Of a stretch of 64,000 nucleotides of DNA, positions 12,975-22,572 are shown piece by piece. The DNA lies in assembly GCF_050586465.1 (NCBI RefSeq), contig NZ_JBOCEG010000001.1, positions 62,001 to 126,000 on the forward strand, in the 5' to 3' direction. Both the position numbers and the translations under genes were made by a program. Position 1 is the first letter of the stretch, and every line of letters starts with the position of its first letter. Source of the stretch: CAJXYS01 sp913063035 (GTDB lineage Bacteria > Pseudomonadota > Alphaproteobacteria > Rhodobacterales > Rhodobacteraceae). The notes under the pieces were generated by a model. That model was not told where the DNA came from, did no database searches, and saw only the letters and a list, made by a program, of their open reading frames with translations.

Positions 12975-13388
12975 ATGCTTCAACCCAAGCGTACGAAGTT
13001 CCGCAAGATGCACAAAGGCCGTATCCACGGCCAGGCAAAGGGCGGTACCGAACTGAATTTCGGCAGCTACGGGCTCAAGGCGGCGACGCCCGAGCGCGTG
13101 ACCGCGCGCCAGATCGAGGCCGCGCGCCGCGCGCTCACCCGTCACATGAAACGCCAGGGCCGGGTCTGGATCCGGATCTTCCCCGACGTTCCGGTGTCGA
13201 AGAAGCCGACGGAAGTCCGGATGGGCAAGGGCAAGGGCTCGGTCGAGTACTGGGCCGCCAAGGTCAAGCCCGGCCGGGTGATGTTTGAGATTGACGGCGT
13301 GTCCGAATCTGTGGCAAAGGAAGCGCTCCGCCTCGCAGCGATGAAGCTTCCGCTCCAGACACGGATCGTTGTCCGCGAGGATTGGTAA
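12975..13388 (+). CDS. rplP: 50S ribosomal protein L16
   Basis: L16 helps position A-site tRNA. It has 137 residues, starting MLQPKRTKFRKMHKGR, with the conserved RIFPDVPVSKKPTEVRMGKG. It follows GGGAGAAGAGAG. A full terminator-like structure follows it directly, ahead of rpmC. Confidence 0.98.
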   Translation: MLQPKRTKFRKMHKGRIHGQAKGGTELNFGSYGLKAATPERVTARQIEAARRALTRHMKRQGRVWIRIFPDVPVSKKPTEVRMGKGKGSVEYWAAKVKPGRVMFEIDGVSESVAKEALRLAAMKLPLQTRIVVREDW

Positions 13389-13396
13389 AAATCCGG

Positions 13397-13428
13397 ACCC
13401 CCGCGATACGCGGGGGTTTGGGTTTTTT
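13397..13428 (+). terminator. Terminator-like hairpin between rplP and rpmC
   Basis: A perfect 9-bp stem (ACCCCCGCG at 13397-13405 with 13409-13417) and 3-base loop are followed by TTGGG and six T residues (13423-13428). This is the form of an intrinsic terminator, but it sits inside the S10 gene group with L29, S17 and the spc genes beyond it. Confidence 0.7.
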
Positions 13429-13483
13429 GTTGGAAAAGCACCGGCACGCCGTCCGGTGACTTCTGATGAAAGGAAGAGTGGCG

Positions 13484-13687
13484 ATGAACGCTGCTGAGCT
13501 GAGAGACAAGACGCCCGACCAGCTTCGCGAGGAGCTGTCGAACCTGAAGAAGGAAGCCTTCAATCTGCGCTTCCAGCAGGCGACCGGGCAGATGGAAAAC
13601 ACCGCGCGGATGAAGACCGTCCGCCGCGACGTCGCGCGCGTGAAAACCGTTCTGAACGAAAAGGCCGCGCAAGCGGCCACGGAATAA
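13484..13687 (+). CDS. rpmC: 50S ribosomal protein L29
   Basis: This small tunnel-exit protein has 67 residues, starting MNAAELRDKTPDQLREEL, with the conserved NLRFQQATGQMENTARM. I chose the ATG at 13484 because AAGGAAGAG lies just upstream. An upstream in-frame ATG at 13466 overlaps that ribosome site. Confidence 0.96.
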   Translation: MNAAELRDKTPDQLREELSNLKKEAFNLRFQQATGQMENTARMKTVRRDVARVKTVLNEKAAQAATE

Positions 13688-13700
13688 GGGAGCGCGTGAG

Positions 13701-13934
13701 ATGCCGAAGAGAATTCTGCAGGGCACCGTGACCAGCGACAAGAACGACCAGTCCGTCACTGTGCTGGTCGAGCGCCGCTTCACGCACCCGGTTCTGAAGA
13801 AGACCATCCGCAAGTCCAAGAAATACCGGGCGCATGACGCGGAGAACAGCTGCAAGGTGGGGGATGTCGTGCGCATCCAGGAATGCCCGCCGCGCTCGAA
13901 GATGAAACGCTGGGAGGTGGTGACGACCGCGTAA
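13701..13934 (+). CDS. rpsQ: 30S ribosomal protein S17
   Basis: This 16S rRNA-binding assembly protein has 77 residues, with the conserved LQGTVTSDKNDQSVTVLVER and GDVVRIQECPP. The 77-base gap to rplN shows no clear hairpin or gene. Confidence 0.97.
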   Translation: MPKRILQGTVTSDKNDQSVTVLVERRFTHPVLKKTIRKSKKYRAHDAENSCKVGDVVRIQECPPRSKMKRWEVVTTA

Positions 13935-14011
13935 GGTCCGCCACATTCCGGTTTGATCGAAACCCTGGGGCCCGATGAACGGATCAGTCCCCAAAGGTCG
14001 GGAGAAACCAC

Positions 14012-14380
14012 ATGATCCAGATGCAGACCAATCTGGATGTCGCTGACAACTCCGGCGCGCGCCGGGTGCAGTGCATCAAGGTCCTGGGTGGTTCCAAGCG
14101 TAAATACGCCTCCGTGGGCGACATCATCGTCGTCTCGGTGAAGGAAGCCATCCCGCGTGGCCGCGTGAAGAAGGGCGACGTGCGCAAGGCCGTCGTGGTG
14201 CGCACCGCGAAGGAAGTGCGCCGCGAGGATGGCACCGCCATTCGCTTCGACCGCAACGCCGCCGTGATCCTCAACAACAACAACGAGCCGATCGGCACCC
14301 GGATCTTCGGACCCGTGGTGCGTGAACTGCGCGCCAAGCAGTTCATGAAGATCATTTCGCTGGCCCCGGAGGTGCTCTGA
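14012..14380 (+). CDS. rplN: 50S ribosomal protein L14
   Basis: L14 is at the subunit interface, contacting 16S rRNA, and is the first gene of the spc group. It has 122 residues, starting MIQMQTNLDVADNSGARR. The stop overlaps the rplX start by one base (TGATG). Confidence 0.98.
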   Translation: MIQMQTNLDVADNSGARRVQCIKVLGGSKRKYASVGDIIVVSVKEAIPRGRVKKGDVRKAVVVRTAKEVRREDGTAIRFDRNAAVILNNNNEPIGTRIFGPVVRELRAKQFMKIISLAPEVL

Positions 14381-14694
14381 TGGCTGCAAAGCTCAAGAAG
14401 GGCGACAAGGTGGTCGTGCTCGCCGGCAAGGACAAGGGCAAGGAAGGTGAGATCACCTCCGTCGACCCGAAGGCCGGCAAGGCGATCGTTCAGGGCGTGA
14501 ACGTGGCGATCCGCCACCAGCGCCAGTCCCAGACCGCACAGGGCGGCCGCGTGCCGACCGAGATGCCGATCGACCTGTCGAACCTCGCCATGGTCGACCC
14601 CAAGGACGGCGGCCCGACCCGCGTCGGGTTCCGCGTCGAGGATGGCAAGAAGGTGCGTGTCGCCAAGAAATCGGGAGCGGTGATCGATGCTTGA
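14380..14694 (+). CDS. rplX: 50S ribosomal protein L24
   Basis: L24 is an assembly-initiator protein. It has 104 residues with the N-terminal KOW motif (LKKGDKVVVLAGKDKGKEG) and the central IVQGVNVAIRHQR. It overlaps rplE by 8 bases. Confidence 0.98.
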   Translation: MAAKLKKGDKVVVLAGKDKGKEGEITSVDPKAGKAIVQGVNVAIRHQRQSQTAQGGRVPTEMPIDLSNLAMVDPKDGGPTRVGFRVEDGKKVRVAKKSGAVIDA

Positions 14695-15247
14695 TACCAC
14701 CACCTACACCCCGCGCCTGAAGGCCACCTTCCGCGAGACGATCCGTCCCGCGATGAAGGAGGAGTTCGGCTACAAGAACGACATGATGATCCCGCGCCTG
14801 GACAAGATCGTCCTGAACATCGGCGTCGGCGAGGCCGTCAAGGACACCAAGAAGATCAAGTCGGCCGAGAACGACCTTGCGCTGATCGCGGGCCAGAAGC
14901 CCGTCGTCAACCGCGCCAAGAAGTCGATCGCCGGGTTCCGTGTCCGCGAAGGCATGCCGCTCGGTGTGAAGGTCACGCTCCGCGGCGACCGCATGTACGA
15001 GTTCCTGGACCGGCTGATCACCATCGCCATGCCGCGTATCCGCGACTTCCGCGGCGTGTCCGGCAAGTCCTTCGACGGCTCCGGCAACTACGCCATGGGG
15101 CTCAAGGAACACATCGTGTTCCCCGAGATTGAGTACGACAAGGTCGACGAAGTCTGGGGAATGGACATCATCATCTGCACCACCGCGAAGTCCGACGCGG
15201 AAGCGAAGGCGCTGTTGAAGCATTTCAACATGCCGTTCAGCAGCTAA
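14687..15247 (+). CDS. rplE: 50S ribosomal protein L5
   Basis: L5 binds 5S rRNA in the central protuberance. It has 186 residues, with the conserved KIVLNIGVGEA, KKSIAGFRVREGMPLGVKVT and MDIIICTTAKSD. It starts inside the end of rplX, which implies coupled translation. Confidence 0.98.
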   Translation: MLDTTTYTPRLKATFRETIRPAMKEEFGYKNDMMIPRLDKIVLNIGVGEAVKDTKKIKSAENDLALIAGQKPVVNRAKKSIAGFRVREGMPLGVKVTLRGDRMYEFLDRLITIAMPRIRDFRGVSGKSFDGSGNYAMGLKEHIVFPEIEYDKVDEVWGMDIIICTTAKSDAEAKALLKHFNMPFSS

Positions 15248-15267
15248 GCGCGGGAGGAGAGAGAAAC

Positions 15268-15573
15268 ATGGCTAAAGTCTCGATGGTCGAGCGCGAGAAA
15301 AAGCGTCAGCGCATGGTGGAGAAATACGCCGCCAAGCGTGCCGCGCTCAAGGAAATCGCGAACAACCAGGATCTGTCGATGGAAGAGCGTTTCAAGGCCC
15401 GCCTCAAGCTGGCGAAGCTGCCGCGCAATTCCTCGCCGACCCGCCTGCATAACCGCTGCCAGCTGACCGGCCGGCCGCACGCCTATTATCGCAAGCTCAA
15501 GATGTCGCGGATCGCGATGCGCGACCTTGGTTCCACCGGGCAGATCCCCGGCATGGTCAAGTCGAGCTGGTAA
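15268..15573 (+). CDS. rpsN: 30S ribosomal protein S14 (long, zinc-free form)
   Basis: This 30S head protein has 101 residues, the long form that lacks the two CxxC zinc pairs (only one cysteine, in RLHNRCQLTGRPHAYYRK). It ends GQIPGMVKSSW, as in the family. rpsH begins 12 bases on. Confidence 0.98.
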   Translation: MAKVSMVEREKKRQRMVEKYAAKRAALKEIANNQDLSMEERFKARLKLAKLPRNSSPTRLHNRCQLTGRPHAYYRKLKMSRIAMRDLGSTGQIPGMVKSSW

Positions 15574-15585
15574 GGAGGGGAAGAG

Positions 15586-15984
15586 ATGTCTGTGAACGAT
15601 CCTCTCGGCGATATGCTCACCCGGATCCGCAATGCGCAGCTGCGCGGCAAGTCCACCGTCGTCACCCCGGCGTCCAAGCTTCGCGGCTGGGTGCTGGACG
15701 TGCTGATGGAAGAGGGCTTCATCCGCGGCTACGAGAACACCACCGATGCGCGTGGCCTGCCCGCGATCGAGATCAGCCTGAAGTATTTTGACGGCGCGCC
15801 CGTCATCCGCGATCTTCAGCGCGTCTCGACGCCCGGCAGGCGCGTCTATGCCGGCGTGAAAGAGCTGCCCTCGGTCCGCCAGGGTCTCGGCGTCGCGATC
15901 GTCTCCACGCCCAAGGGCGTGATGTCGGACGCGGCCGCGCGGTCGGCGAATGTCGGCGGCGAAGTGCTCTGCACCGTCTTCTAA
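15586..15984 (+). CDS. rpsH: 30S ribosomal protein S8
   Basis: S8 binds 16S helix 21 and, in E. coli, represses the spc operon. It has 132 residues, starting MSVNDPLGDMLTRIRNAQ, and ends GGEVLCTVF as expected. Confidence 0.98.
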   Translation: MSVNDPLGDMLTRIRNAQLRGKSTVVTPASKLRGWVLDVLMEEGFIRGYENTTDARGLPAIEISLKYFDGAPVIRDLQRVSTPGRRVYAGVKELPSVRQGLGVAIVSTPKGVMSDAAARSANVGGEVLCTVF

Positions 15985-15995
15985 GGAGGTCTGGA

Positions 15996-16529
15996 ATGTC
16001 TCGTATTGGAAAAAGACCGGTCGAGCTTCCGTCGGGCGTCACCGCGTCCGTCTCGGGCCAGACCGTCGAAGTGAAGGGCCCGAAAGGCGCCCGGAACTTC
16101 ACCGCAACCGACGATGTGACCATCACGCTGGATGACAATGTCATCACGGTGCGGCCGCGCGGCGAGTCCAAGCGCGCCCGCCAGCAGTGGGGCATGGCCC
16201 GCACGATGGTGGCCAACCTCGTCCAGGGTGTCACCGAAGGGTTCAAGAAGGAACTCGAGATCAACGGCGTCGGCTACCGGGCCCAGATGCAGGGGAACAC
16301 CCTGAAGCTGAACCTCGGCCTCAGCCACGAAGTGAATTTCGAAGTGCCCGAGGGTGTCACCGTCACCGCGCCGAAGCCGACCGAAGTGGTCGTCGAGGGC
16401 GCCGATCAGCAGCTCGTCGGCCAGGTCGCGGCCAATATCCGCGAATGGCGCGTGCCCGAGCCCTACAAGGGCAAGGGCATCAAGTACAAGGACGAGTACA
16501 TCTTCCGCAAGGAAGGCAAGAAGAAGTAA
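15996..16529 (+). CDS. rplF: 50S ribosomal protein L6
   Basis: L6 lies near the sarcin-ricin loop. It has 177 residues, starting MSRIGKRPVELPSGV. The C-terminal signature is EPYKGKGIKYKDEYIFRKEG. Confidence 0.98.
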   Translation: MSRIGKRPVELPSGVTASVSGQTVEVKGPKGARNFTATDDVTITLDDNVITVRPRGESKRARQQWGMARTMVANLVQGVTEGFKKELEINGVGYRAQMQGNTLKLNLGLSHEVNFEVPEGVTVTAPKPTEVVVEGADQQLVGQVAANIREWRVPEPYKGKGIKYKDEYIFRKEGKKK

Positions 16530-16541
16530 GGACGCGAGACG

Positions 16542-16901
16542 ATGGCGAACAAGAAGAGAGCGATGTTCCTCAAGCGCCGCCTGCGCGTTCGGAACAAGCT
16601 GCGGAAGGAATCGAACGGGCGCCTGCGTCTTTCGGTCCACCGCTCTAACAAGAACATTCACGTCCAGCTCATCGACGATGCGAACGGCGTGACCCTGGCA
16701 TCCGCCTCCTCCCTGGAGAAGGATCTCGGGATCGCCGGGAAGAACAACGTCGATGCCGCGGCGAAGGTCGGCGCCAAGATCGCCGAGCGTGCCAAGGAAA
16801 AGGGCGTGGAAGAGTGCTACTTCGATCGTGGTGGCTTCCTGTTCCACGGGAAGGTCAAGGCATTGGCCGACGCCGCGCGCGAAGGCGGCCTGAAGTTCTG
16901 A
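16542..16901 (+). CDS. rplR: 50S ribosomal protein L18
   Basis: L18 binds 5S rRNA together with L5. It has 119 residues with the conserved RLSVHRSNKNIHVQLIDD and the C-terminal FLFHGKVKALADAAREGGL. Confidence 0.98.
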   Translation: MANKKRAMFLKRRLRVRNKLRKESNGRLRLSVHRSNKNIHVQLIDDANGVTLASASSLEKDLGIAGKNNVDAAAKVGAKIAERAKEKGVEECYFDRGGFLFHGKVKALADAAREGGLKF

Positions 16902-16911
16902 GGAGACGATA

Positions 16912-17460
16912 ATGGCGAGAGAAGACAACCGTCGGAACCGCGACGAGGCGCCCGAATTCGCTGATCGTCTCGTGGCGATCAATCGGGTTTCCAAGACCGT
17001 GAAGGGCGGCAAACGCTTCGGCTTTGCAGCGCTCGTGGTCGTGGGCGACCAGAAGGGCCGCGTCGGCTTCGGCAAGGGCAAGGCCAAGGAAGTGCCCGAG
17101 GCCATCCGCAAGGCGACCGAACAGGCCAAGCGGAACCTGATCCGCGTGCCGCTCCGCGAGGGGCGCACCCTGCACCACGACGTCGAAGGGCGTCACGGCG
17201 CCGGCCGGGTCATCATGCGCTCGGCGCCGCAGGGGACCGGCATCATCGCCGGCGGCCCGATGCGCGCCGTGTTCGAGATGCTCGGCATCCAGGACGTGGT
17301 GGCCAAGTCGAACGGCAGCCAGAACCCCTACAACATGATCCGCGCGACGCTGGACGGGCTCCAGTCCGAATCCAGCCCGCGCCAGGTGGCCCAGCGCCGC
17401 GGCAAGAAGGTCGCAGAGATCCTTCACCGCGACGGCGCCGAGCAGCCGGCGGAAGCCTAA
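16912..17460 (+). CDS. rpsE: 30S ribosomal protein S5
   Basis: S5 contributes to decoding fidelity and to the mRNA entry channel. It has 182 residues; the double-stranded-RNA-binding segment RLVAINRVSKTVKGGKRF and GRVGFGKGKAKEVPEAI are clear. rpmD begins 12 bases on. Confidence 0.98.
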   Translation: MAREDNRRNRDEAPEFADRLVAINRVSKTVKGGKRFGFAALVVVGDQKGRVGFGKGKAKEVPEAIRKATEQAKRNLIRVPLREGRTLHHDVEGRHGAGRVIMRSAPQGTGIIAGGPMRAVFEMLGIQDVVAKSNGSQNPYNMIRATLDGLQSESSPRQVAQRRGKKVAEILHRDGAEQPAEA

Positions 17461-17472
17461 GGAGAGGGTCCC

Positions 17473-17661
17473 ATGGCAAAAACCATCGTCGTCAAGCAGA
17501 TCGGCAGCCCGATCCGCCGGCCCCAGAAACAGCGCCAGACGCTGATCGGGCTCGGCCTCAACAAGATGCACAAGACCCGCGAGCTGGAAGACACCCCGGC
17601 GATCCGTGGCATGATCCGCAAGATCCCGCATCTGGTGGAAATCGTCGAGGAGCGCGGCTAA
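17473..17661 (+). CDS. rpmD: 50S ribosomal protein L30
   Basis: A 62-residue protein starting MAKTIVVKQIGSPIRRP, with the family motif LNKMHKTRELEDTPAIRGM. A 99-base gap to rplO follows. Confidence 0.97.
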   Translation: MAKTIVVKQIGSPIRRPQKQRQTLIGLGLNKMHKTRELEDTPAIRGMIRKIPHLVEIVEERG

Positions 17662-17760
17662 GCGCCCTCGATCCCTCGCGCGCGGCGCGGGGAAACGTGA
17701 CAACAGGCCGTGGCCGTCCCCTCAGTCGCTCGGGGACGCGTCCGGCAGAGGAGAAGCGAC

Positions 17761-18234
17761 ATGAAACTGAACGAACTACGCGATAACGCGGGCGCCACGC
17801 GCCCGAGGAAACGCATCGGCCGCGGCCCGGGCTCGGGCAAGGGCAAGACCGGCGGCCGTGGCATCAAGGGCCAGAAGTCGCGCTCGGGCGTGGCGATCAA
17901 CGCCTACGAGGGCGGCCAGATGCCGCTGTACATGCGGCTTCCGAAGCGTGGCTTCAACAAGCCGAACCGCAAGAAATTCGCCGTGGTGAATCTCGGGCTG
18001 ATCCAGAAGTTCATCGAGGCCGGCAAGATCGACACCAAGAAGCCGATCACCGAGGCGGCCCTGGTCGAATCGGGTCTCGTCCGGCGCAAGCGCGACGGCG
18101 TCCGGGTTCTGGCAAAGGGCGATTTCAGCGCCAAGGTCGAGCTGCAGGTTTCGGGCGCGTCCAAGTCGGCGGTCGAGGCGGTCGAAAAGGCCGGCGGCTC
18201 GCTGACGGTCACCTCTGCGGCAGCGGCGGAATAA
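17761..18234 (+). CDS. rplO: 50S ribosomal protein L15
   Basis: This late-assembly protein has 157 residues, starting MKLNELRDNAGATRPRKR, with the glycine-rich RGPGSGKGKTGGRGIKGQKS. The ATG at 17761 follows GGAGAAG; the open frame upstream has no family similarity. It precedes secY, as usual for the spc group. Confidence 0.98.
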   Translation: MKLNELRDNAGATRPRKRIGRGPGSGKGKTGGRGIKGQKSRSGVAINAYEGGQMPLYMRLPKRGFNKPNRKKFAVVNLGLIQKFIEAGKIDTKKPITEAALVESGLVRRKRDGVRVLAKGDFSAKVELQVSGASKSAVEAVEKAGGSLTVTSAAAAE

Positions 18235-18241
18235 CGCTTGC

Positions 18242-18319
18242 AGGCGGCGGTCGCGCCGCCTAGGTACACGATAGTTTTCCCGCGCCGCGAGACCTGGAAA
18301 ACGGTCCTCGCGGCGCTTT
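18242..18319 (+). other. Two hairpins between rplO and secY
   Basis: The first is a perfect 8-bp stem (18242-18249 with 18254-18261). The second is a perfect 10-bp stem (18282-18291 with 18307-18316) followed by TTT, ending just ahead of the secY ribosome site. They could attenuate or set processing between L15 and SecY. Confidence 0.55.
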
Positions 18320-18336
18320 CGTGAAAAGGACAGGGC

Positions 18337-19688
<1,352 letters not shown>

Positions 19689-19692
<4 letters not shown>

Positions 19693-20336
19693 ATATCATT
19701 CTCCTCGGCCCGCCGGGCGCTGGAAAGGGTACCCAGGCCAGACGACTGGTAGAGCAGAGGGGCATGATCCAGCTCTCCACTGGCGACATGCTCCGCGAGG
19801 CCCGCACCAGCGGCACCGAGATGGGCAAGAAGGTCGCCGAGATCATGGACCGCGGCGAGCTTGTCACCGACGAGATCGTCATCGGCCTGATCGAGGAAAA
19901 GCTGCGCGGGGAAAGCGCCTCGGGCTTCATCTTCGACGGCTTCCCCCGCACGCTGGGCCAGGCCGACGCGCTCGGCGCGCTGCTGGACAAGCTGGGCCAG
20001 TCGCTCGACGCGGTGATCGAGATGCAGGTCGACGACGAGGCGCTGGTGCGCCGGATCACCGGCCGCTTCACCTGCGGCAATTGCGGCGAGGTCTATCACG
20101 ACGAGACCAAGCCCACCAAGGTCGAGGGCGTCTGCGACGTCTGCGGGTCGACCGAGCTCAAGCGCCGGGCCGACGACAACGAGGAAAGCCTGCGCACGCG
20201 GCTTCTGGAATACTACAAGAAGACCTCGCCGCTGCTGGGCTACTACTACGCCAAGGGCAAGCTTGACCGTGTCGACGGCCTCGCAGAGATCGAGGACGTG
20301 GCCGCCGCGATCAAGGATGCGCTTGACAAGGTGTGA
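19689..20336 (+). CDS. adk: Adenylate kinase (zinc-lid type)
   Basis: The enzyme interconverts AMP plus ATP and two ADP. It has 215 residues. The P-loop GPPGAGKGTQA is at residues 7-17, and the AMP-binding segment IFDGFPRTLGQADAL is present. The lid carries four cysteines (C129, C132, C149, C152) as expected for the structural zinc form. It is coupled to secY, the usual spc-group order. Confidence 0.98.
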
Positions 20337-20353
20337 TGGGCGGCGGGCGCCCC

Positions 20354-20381
20354 TTGACCTTCGGTTGAAAACCCCTTATTC
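20354..20381 (+). promoter_or_regulatory. Candidate promoter for rpsM-rpsK-rpoA-rplQ
   Basis: TTGACC (20354-20359) with a 16-17-base spacer and TTATTC/TATTCG near 20376-20382. The -35 is good and the -10 is weak. It starts 18 bases after the adk stop, in a 193-base gap. Confidence 0.4.
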
Positions 20382-20445
20382 GGGCGCATCTCGCGACGAG
20401 AATCGCTTGATTTCATAAGCTTCGGCATTGTGGCAGGCGAAGATA

Positions 20446-20475
20446 CAGGCCCGGCGGCATGCAGCCTCGGGCCTG
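20446..20475 (+). other. Inverted repeat in rpsM leader
   Basis: A perfect 8-bp stem (CAGGCCCG at 20446-20453 with 20468-20475) around a 14-base loop, about 55 bases ahead of the rpsM start. It could be a leader structure for autoregulation. In E. coli this operon is controlled by S4, which is not encoded here. Confidence 0.4.
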
Positions 20476-20529
20476 CGTTGTGAAAAAAGGTTCTGGGGCT
20501 ACGGAACCGCAACGGAAAGGTAGACGAAA

Positions 20530-20898
20530 TTGGCACGTATTGCTGGCGTGAACATCCCGACCCATAAACGGGTCCCCATCGCACTGACCTACATCCACGG
20601 CATCGGTCACAGCTCGGCCCGCGAAATCTGCGAGGCCGCAGGCGTCGACCAGTCGCGCCGTGTCAACGAGCTCAGCGATTCCGAGCTGCTCGCGATCCGT
20701 GAGCACATCGACTCCAACTTCACCGTCGAGGGCGACCTGCGCCGCGAAGTTCAGATGAACATCAAGCGCCTCATGGACCTCGGCAGCTATCGCGGCTTGC
20801 GGCACCGCCGCAACCTCCCCGTCCGCGGACAGCGCACGCATACCAATGCGCGCACCCGCAAAGGCCCGGCGAAACCCATCGCCGGCAAGAAGAAGTAA
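20530..20898 (+). CDS. rpsM: 30S ribosomal protein S13 (TTG start)
   Basis: S13 is a 30S head protein that contacts the P-site tRNA. It has 122 residues, beginning (M)ARIAGVNIPTHKR, with the conserved MDLGSYRGLRHRRNLPVRGQ. The family N-terminus forces a TTG start at 20530. GGAAAGG ends 9 bases upstream, so initiation may be deliberately weak. Confidence 0.97.
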   Translation: MARIAGVNIPTHKRVPIALTYIHGIGHSSAREICEAAGVDQSRRVNELSDSELLAIREHIDSNFTVEGDLRREVQMNIKRLMDLGSYRGLRHRRNLPVRGQRTHTNARTRKGPAKPIAGKKK

Positions 20899-20913
20899 GG
20901 GAGGCACAGGATA

Positions 20914-21306
20914 ATGGCACGCGATCGTCAACGCACCACCCGCCGCAAGGAACGCAAGAACATCGCCGCCGGCGTGGCGCATGTGAACTCGTCCTTCAAC
21001 AACACCAAGATCCTGATTTCCGACGTGCAGGGCAACGCGATCTCTTGGTCGTCCGCCGGCACGATGGGCTTCAAGGGCTCGCGCAAATCGACCCCCTACG
21101 CCGCGCAGATGGCCGCCGAAGACGCCGGTCGCAAGGCGCAGGAACATGGCGTCAAGACGCTCGAGGTCGAGGTGCAGGGCCCCGGGTCCGGCCGCGAGAG
21201 CGCGCTGCGCGCCCTGGCCGCCGTCGGGTTCCAGATTACCGCGATCCGGGACGTTACGCCCATCGCGCATAACGGCTGCCGTCCGCCGAAGCGTCGGCGC
21301 GTCTGA
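20914..21306 (+). CDS. rpsK: 30S ribosomal protein S11
   Basis: S11 is on the 30S platform near the mRNA exit. It has 130 residues with the conserved GVAHVNSSFNNTKILISD and the end NGCRPPKRRRV. A 110-base gap with a strong hairpin separates it from rpoA. rpsD (S4), found at this place in E. coli, is absent. Confidence 0.98.
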   Translation: MARDRQRTTRRKERKNIAAGVAHVNSSFNNTKILISDVQGNAISWSSAGTMGFKGSRKSTPYAAQMAAEDAGRKAQEHGVKTLEVEVQGPGSGRESALRALAAVGFQITAIRDVTPIAHNGCRPPKRRRV

Positions 21307-21319
21307 CAAAGGCATTATC

Positions 21320-21347
21320 TCGGGCCGCGCAGACCCGCGCGGCCCGA
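21320..21347 (+). other. Strong hairpin between rpsK and rpoA
   Basis: A perfect 11-bp GC-rich stem (21320-21330 with 21337-21347) and 6-base loop, 13 bases after the rpsK stop. No T-tract follows. It may slow polymerase or protect the 3' end of upstream mRNA. Confidence 0.55.
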
Positions 21348-21416
21348 ATCCGTCATATTGATCCTCGGGCGTTCCCGGTCTCGGGTCAGACCGGCGAACA
21401 GGAATGGAGGCAACTC

Positions 21417-22433
21417 ATGATCCATAAAAACTGGCAGGAACTCATCAAGCCCACGCAGCTGGACGTGCGTCCGGGTGCCGACCCGCACCGGCAGGCCATC
21501 GTCGTGGCAGAACCGCTCGAACGCGGCTTCGGTCTGACGCTGGGCAACGCGCTGCGCCGGGTGCTGCTCTCGTCGCTCCAGGGCGCGGCCATCACCAGCG
21601 TGCAGATCGACAACGTCCTGCATGAATTCTCGTCCATCGCGGGCGTCCGCGAGGACGTCACCGACGTGGTGCTGAACCTCAAGGGCGTCGCGCTCCGGAT
21701 GGAAGTCGAGGGGCCGAAGCGCCTGTCGATCACCGCCAAGGGGCCGGGCGTCGTCACCGCCGCCGATATCTCGGAATCCGCGGGTATCGAGATCCTGAAC
21801 AAGGATCACGTGATCTGCCACCTCGACGAGGGCGCGGAACTCTTCATGGAGCTGACGGTGAACACCGGCAAGGGCTATGTCGCGGCGGACAAGAACCGCC
21901 CGGACGATGCGCCCATCGGCCTGATCCCGATCGACGCGATCTATTCGCCGGTCAAGAAGGTGTCCTACGACGTGACGCCCACCCGCGAGGGCCAGGTGCT
22001 GGATTACGACAAGCTGACGCTGAAGGTGGACACCGACGGGTCCGTCACGCCGGACGACGCCGTGGCCTATGCCGCGCGCATCCTGCAGGACCAGCTGTCG
22101 ATCTTCGTCAACTTCGAGGAGCCCGAGGCCGCCGGCCGCGGCGAAGAGGAGGAGGAGCTGGAGTTCAACCCGCTTCTGCTCAAGAAGGTGGACGAACTCG
22201 AGCTCAGCGTCCGTTCGGCAAACTGCCTGAAGAACGACAACATCGTCTATATCGGCGACCTCATCCAGAAGACCGAGGCCGAGATGCTGCGGACCCCGAA
22301 CTTCGGCCGGAAGTCGCTGAACGAGATCAAGGAAGTGCTTTCGTCCATGGGCCTGCACCTGGGCATGGACATCGTCGACTGGCCGCCCGACAACATCGAG
22401 GAACTGGCCAAGAAGTACGAAGAGCAGTTCTGA
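21417..22433 (+). CDS. rpoA: DNA-directed RNA polymerase subunit alpha
   Basis: The alpha subunit nucleates RNA polymerase assembly and contacts UP elements and activators. It has 338 residues. The N-terminal domain includes GFGLTLGNALRRVLLSSLQG. The C-terminal domain includes LELSVRSANCLKNDNI and TPNFGRKSLNEIKE, with the DNA-contact arginine region intact. A good AATGGAGG ribosome site precedes the ATG. Confidence 0.98.
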   Translation: MIHKNWQELIKPTQLDVRPGADPHRQAIVVAEPLERGFGLTLGNALRRVLLSSLQGAAITSVQIDNVLHEFSSIAGVREDVTDVVLNLKGVALRMEVEGPKRLSITAKGPGVVTAADISESAGIEILNKDHVICHLDEGAELFMELTVNTGKGYVAADKNRPDDAPIGLIPIDAIYSPVKKVSYDVTPTREGQVLDYDKLTLKVDTDGSVTPDDAVAYAARILQDQLSIFVNFEEPEAAGRGEEEEELEFNPLLLKKVDELELSVRSANCLKNDNIVYIGDLIQKTEAEMLRTPNFGRKSLNEIKEVLSSMGLHLGMDIVDWPPDNIEELAKKYEEQF

Positions 22434-22470
22434 TTGACAGGATGCGGGCCGTGGCTTAAGCGGCCCGCAT
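22434..22470 (+). other. Hairpin and possible promoter ahead of rplQ
   Basis: A perfect 10-bp stem (22442-22451 with 22461-22470) lies in the rpoA-rplQ gap without a T-tract. It overlaps a TTGACA (22434-22439) spaced 17 bases from TAAGCG (22457-22462), which could be a secondary promoter for rplQ. The two readings are alternatives. Confidence 0.35.
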
Positions 22471-22572
22471 TCCAATGCCCGCACTGGCGGGGAAGACCGG
22501 GCCAACGCCCCAAGGAGAGCGGTCGCCACGCACGGCCGCCGGACAAAGCACAAAGAGAGAAGGAACCAAGAC

